Below, in pieces: positions 5,536 to 6,613 of a DNA stretch of 6,613 nt; the stretch's first letter is position 1; each line of letters begins with the position of its first letter. Source of the DNA: Gammaproteobacteria bacterium (GTDB taxonomy: Bacteria; Pseudomonadota; Gammaproteobacteria; Pseudomonadales; JAUIKI01); assembly GCA_030430875.1 (NCBI GenBank), contig JAUIKI010000082.1:1-6613 (forward strand). Direction: 5' to 3'. Made by a program: the position numbers and the translations under genes. The notes beneath the pieces were generated by a model. That model did not search any database and was not told the DNA's origin. It worked only from the letters and a program-made list of their open reading frames with translations.

Positions 5536-6613
5536 ATGACGCAAATAGTGGCAGAAAATAGAGAAGCTTTTTTGCAAACATTACAGAAAGAATTATTAAA
5601 AAAACTGTCTCACAAAGAAGCTGAACAGATCACTCAATTTGCACGGCAATATTATGCCATGTTTCCCATGGAAGAGCTGAATGAAAAAAGCTTTGATGAT
5701 TTATATGGTGCAGTCTTGTCATGTTGGCACTTCATCCAAGACAAATCAAACGATACTCCTAAGATACGGGTATTCAACCCTAATTTAGAAGAGAATGGCT
5801 GGCAATCGACACATACAATAATCGAGATCTTAACAGCTAACATGCCATTTGTTGTTGATTCAGTGCGTATGGAAATCAACCGTAGAATGATCACGATTCA
5901 CACTATTCAAAACGATGTTTTTTTAGTTAATCGTGAAAATCAAGGCCATTTGACTGAATTGGCAGTCATGCAAACAAATGAAAACTTAACTCAACCTTGT
6001 CAAGATGGTTATCAGCAAGAGATCTTGATCTATTTAGAAATAGATCGCCATAGCAATAATAAACTATTGCAAAATATCGAATCAGAATTGTTAACTGTGC
6101 TTGATGAAGTCAAACAAGCCGTTAGTGATTTTCACAAAATAAACCAAGCAGTAGAAAAAATAGTCACTGGTTTGGATGATAATCCTCCTCCATTGTTACC
6201 AGAAGAGATTAATGAGACTAAAGAGTTTCTTTCATGGTTAATAAATGATCATTTTACATTTCTAGGCTATGAAGAAACTTGTGTTGCAGGTCAGAACGCT
6301 GAAAAAATAATTAAACGAAATGGTTCTACTGGTCTTGGTGTTTTGCGTGATCCATCATCGCGATACATTGAATCCAGCATTCCTAATGAACGACTTAAAT
6401 ATCTTCCAGTGCCACAATTATTAACGTTTGTTAAATCACCTATTCGTTGCCGGATTCACAGACCTGCCTATCCTGACTACATCATTATTAAAGAGTTCGA
6501 CGAAAAAGGAAGTGTTATTGGTGAAAAACGCATTTTAGGTTTGTATACATCGCCGGTTTACACACAAAGTCCTCGTCAAATTCCAATTATTCGGCACAAA
6601 GTTAACTCGGTTA
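5536..6613 (+). CDS. gdhB: NAD-dependent glutamate dehydrogenase, large type, N-terminal part (359 codons, cut by window edge)
   Basis: Reads MTQIVAENREAFLQTL... and stays open to the right edge. The encoded piece matches the N-terminal regulatory half of the large (roughly 1,600-residue) bacterial NAD-glutamate dehydrogenase, which converts glutamate to 2-oxoglutarate and ammonia in the cytoplasm and feeds amino-acid carbon into the TCA cycle. Family signatures visible: MPFVVDSV followed by RMEINRR (from residue 103), HFTFLGY (239-245), GLGVLRD (266-272) and KSPIRCRIHRPAYPDYI (300-316), then a stretch ending in PRQIPIIRHKV. These belong to the ACT-type regulatory region; the Rossmann catalytic domain lies beyond the window, so activity cannot be judged here. 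The start is set by a strong AAGGA ribosome-binding site. The gene is divergent from the Bat operon and need not be related in function. The symbol follows usage in Pseudomonas; other names exist for this family. Confidence 0.95.
   Translation, partial: MTQIVAENREAFLQTLQKELLKKLSHKEAEQITQFARQYYAMFPMEELNEKSFDDLYGAVLSCWHFIQDKSNDTPKIRVFNPNLEENGWQSTHTIIEILTANMPFVVDSVRMEINRRMITIHTIQNDVFLVNRENQGHLTELAVMQTNENLTQPCQDGYQQEILIYLEIDRHSNNKLLQNIESELLTVLDEVKQAVSDFHKINQAVEKIVTGLDDNPPPLLPEEINETKEFLSWLINDHFTFLGYEETCVAGQNAEKIIKRNGSTGLGVLRDPSSRYIESSIPNERLKYLPVPQLLTFVKSPIRCRIHRPAYPDYIIIKEFDEKGSVIGEKRILGLYTSPVYTQSPRQIPIIRHKVNSV

Noticed and set aside
5386..5577. Minus-strand open frame of 63 codons across the intergenic region
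   Set aside because: Covers the candidate plus-strand promoter, ribosome-binding site and start of the glutamate dehydrogenase gene; no recognisable protein features.
5652..5894. Minus-strand open frame of 80 codons inside the glutamate dehydrogenase gene
   Set aside because: Antisense to a conserved coding region with family motifs; a shadow frame.
1..6613. A mobile element, defence system or recently acquired island
   Set aside because: No transposase, integrase, terminal repeats or tRNA were seen, and all genes belong to a conserved chromosomal operon or central metabolism. MoxR-VWA pairs occur in some defence contexts, but DUF4381, the VWA-TPR fusion and BatD identify this as the ordinary Bat operon.

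Overview
The window holds six tightly packed minus-strand genes and the start of one plus-strand gene, separated by a single 217-base divergent promoter region. The DNA is AT-rich. The gene content points to a low-GC gammaproteobacterium: a Bat/aerotolerance operon in the gammaproteobacterial layout (MoxR, DUF58, DUF4381, BatA, VWA-TPR fusion BatB, BatD), next to a large-type NAD-dependent glutamate dehydrogenase. The protein sequences would suit a Legionellales-like or similar lineage, but I cannot fix the genus by reading alone.

Minus strand, in order of transcription from right to left: MoxR-type AAA+ ATPase (5318-4332), DUF58 protein (4326-3385), DUF4381 membrane protein (3404-2934), BatA with a complete VWA metal site (2931-1948), BatB with VWA plus TPR (1946-156), and the first 54 codons of BatD (162 to the left edge). 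Neighbouring genes overlap or lie within a few bases of each other, and only moxR has a clear ribosome-binding site after an untranslated leader. This looks like one transcript with translational coupling.

Working model, from family knowledge and predicted topology: MoxR and DUF58 act in the cytoplasm as an ATPase-adaptor pair. DUF4381 has one membrane span and a cytoplasmic tail. BatA and BatB are anchored by membrane spans with their VWA domains (and the BatB TPR) on the periplasmic side. BatD is exported. The set would be an ATP-driven envelope chaperone or assembly machine; its substrate is not established and the sequence does not reveal it.

Plus strand: the gene at 5536 encodes the N-terminal 359 residues of the approximately 1,600-residue NAD-glutamate dehydrogenase and is cut by the right edge. 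No RNA genes, insertion sequences, CRISPR arrays or convincing terminators were seen. I do not see a previously undescribed system. The points most worth a second look are the uneven conservation of metal-binding residues among the three VWA-like proteins, the start-codon corrections for batB and DUF58, and the shared divergent promoter region.
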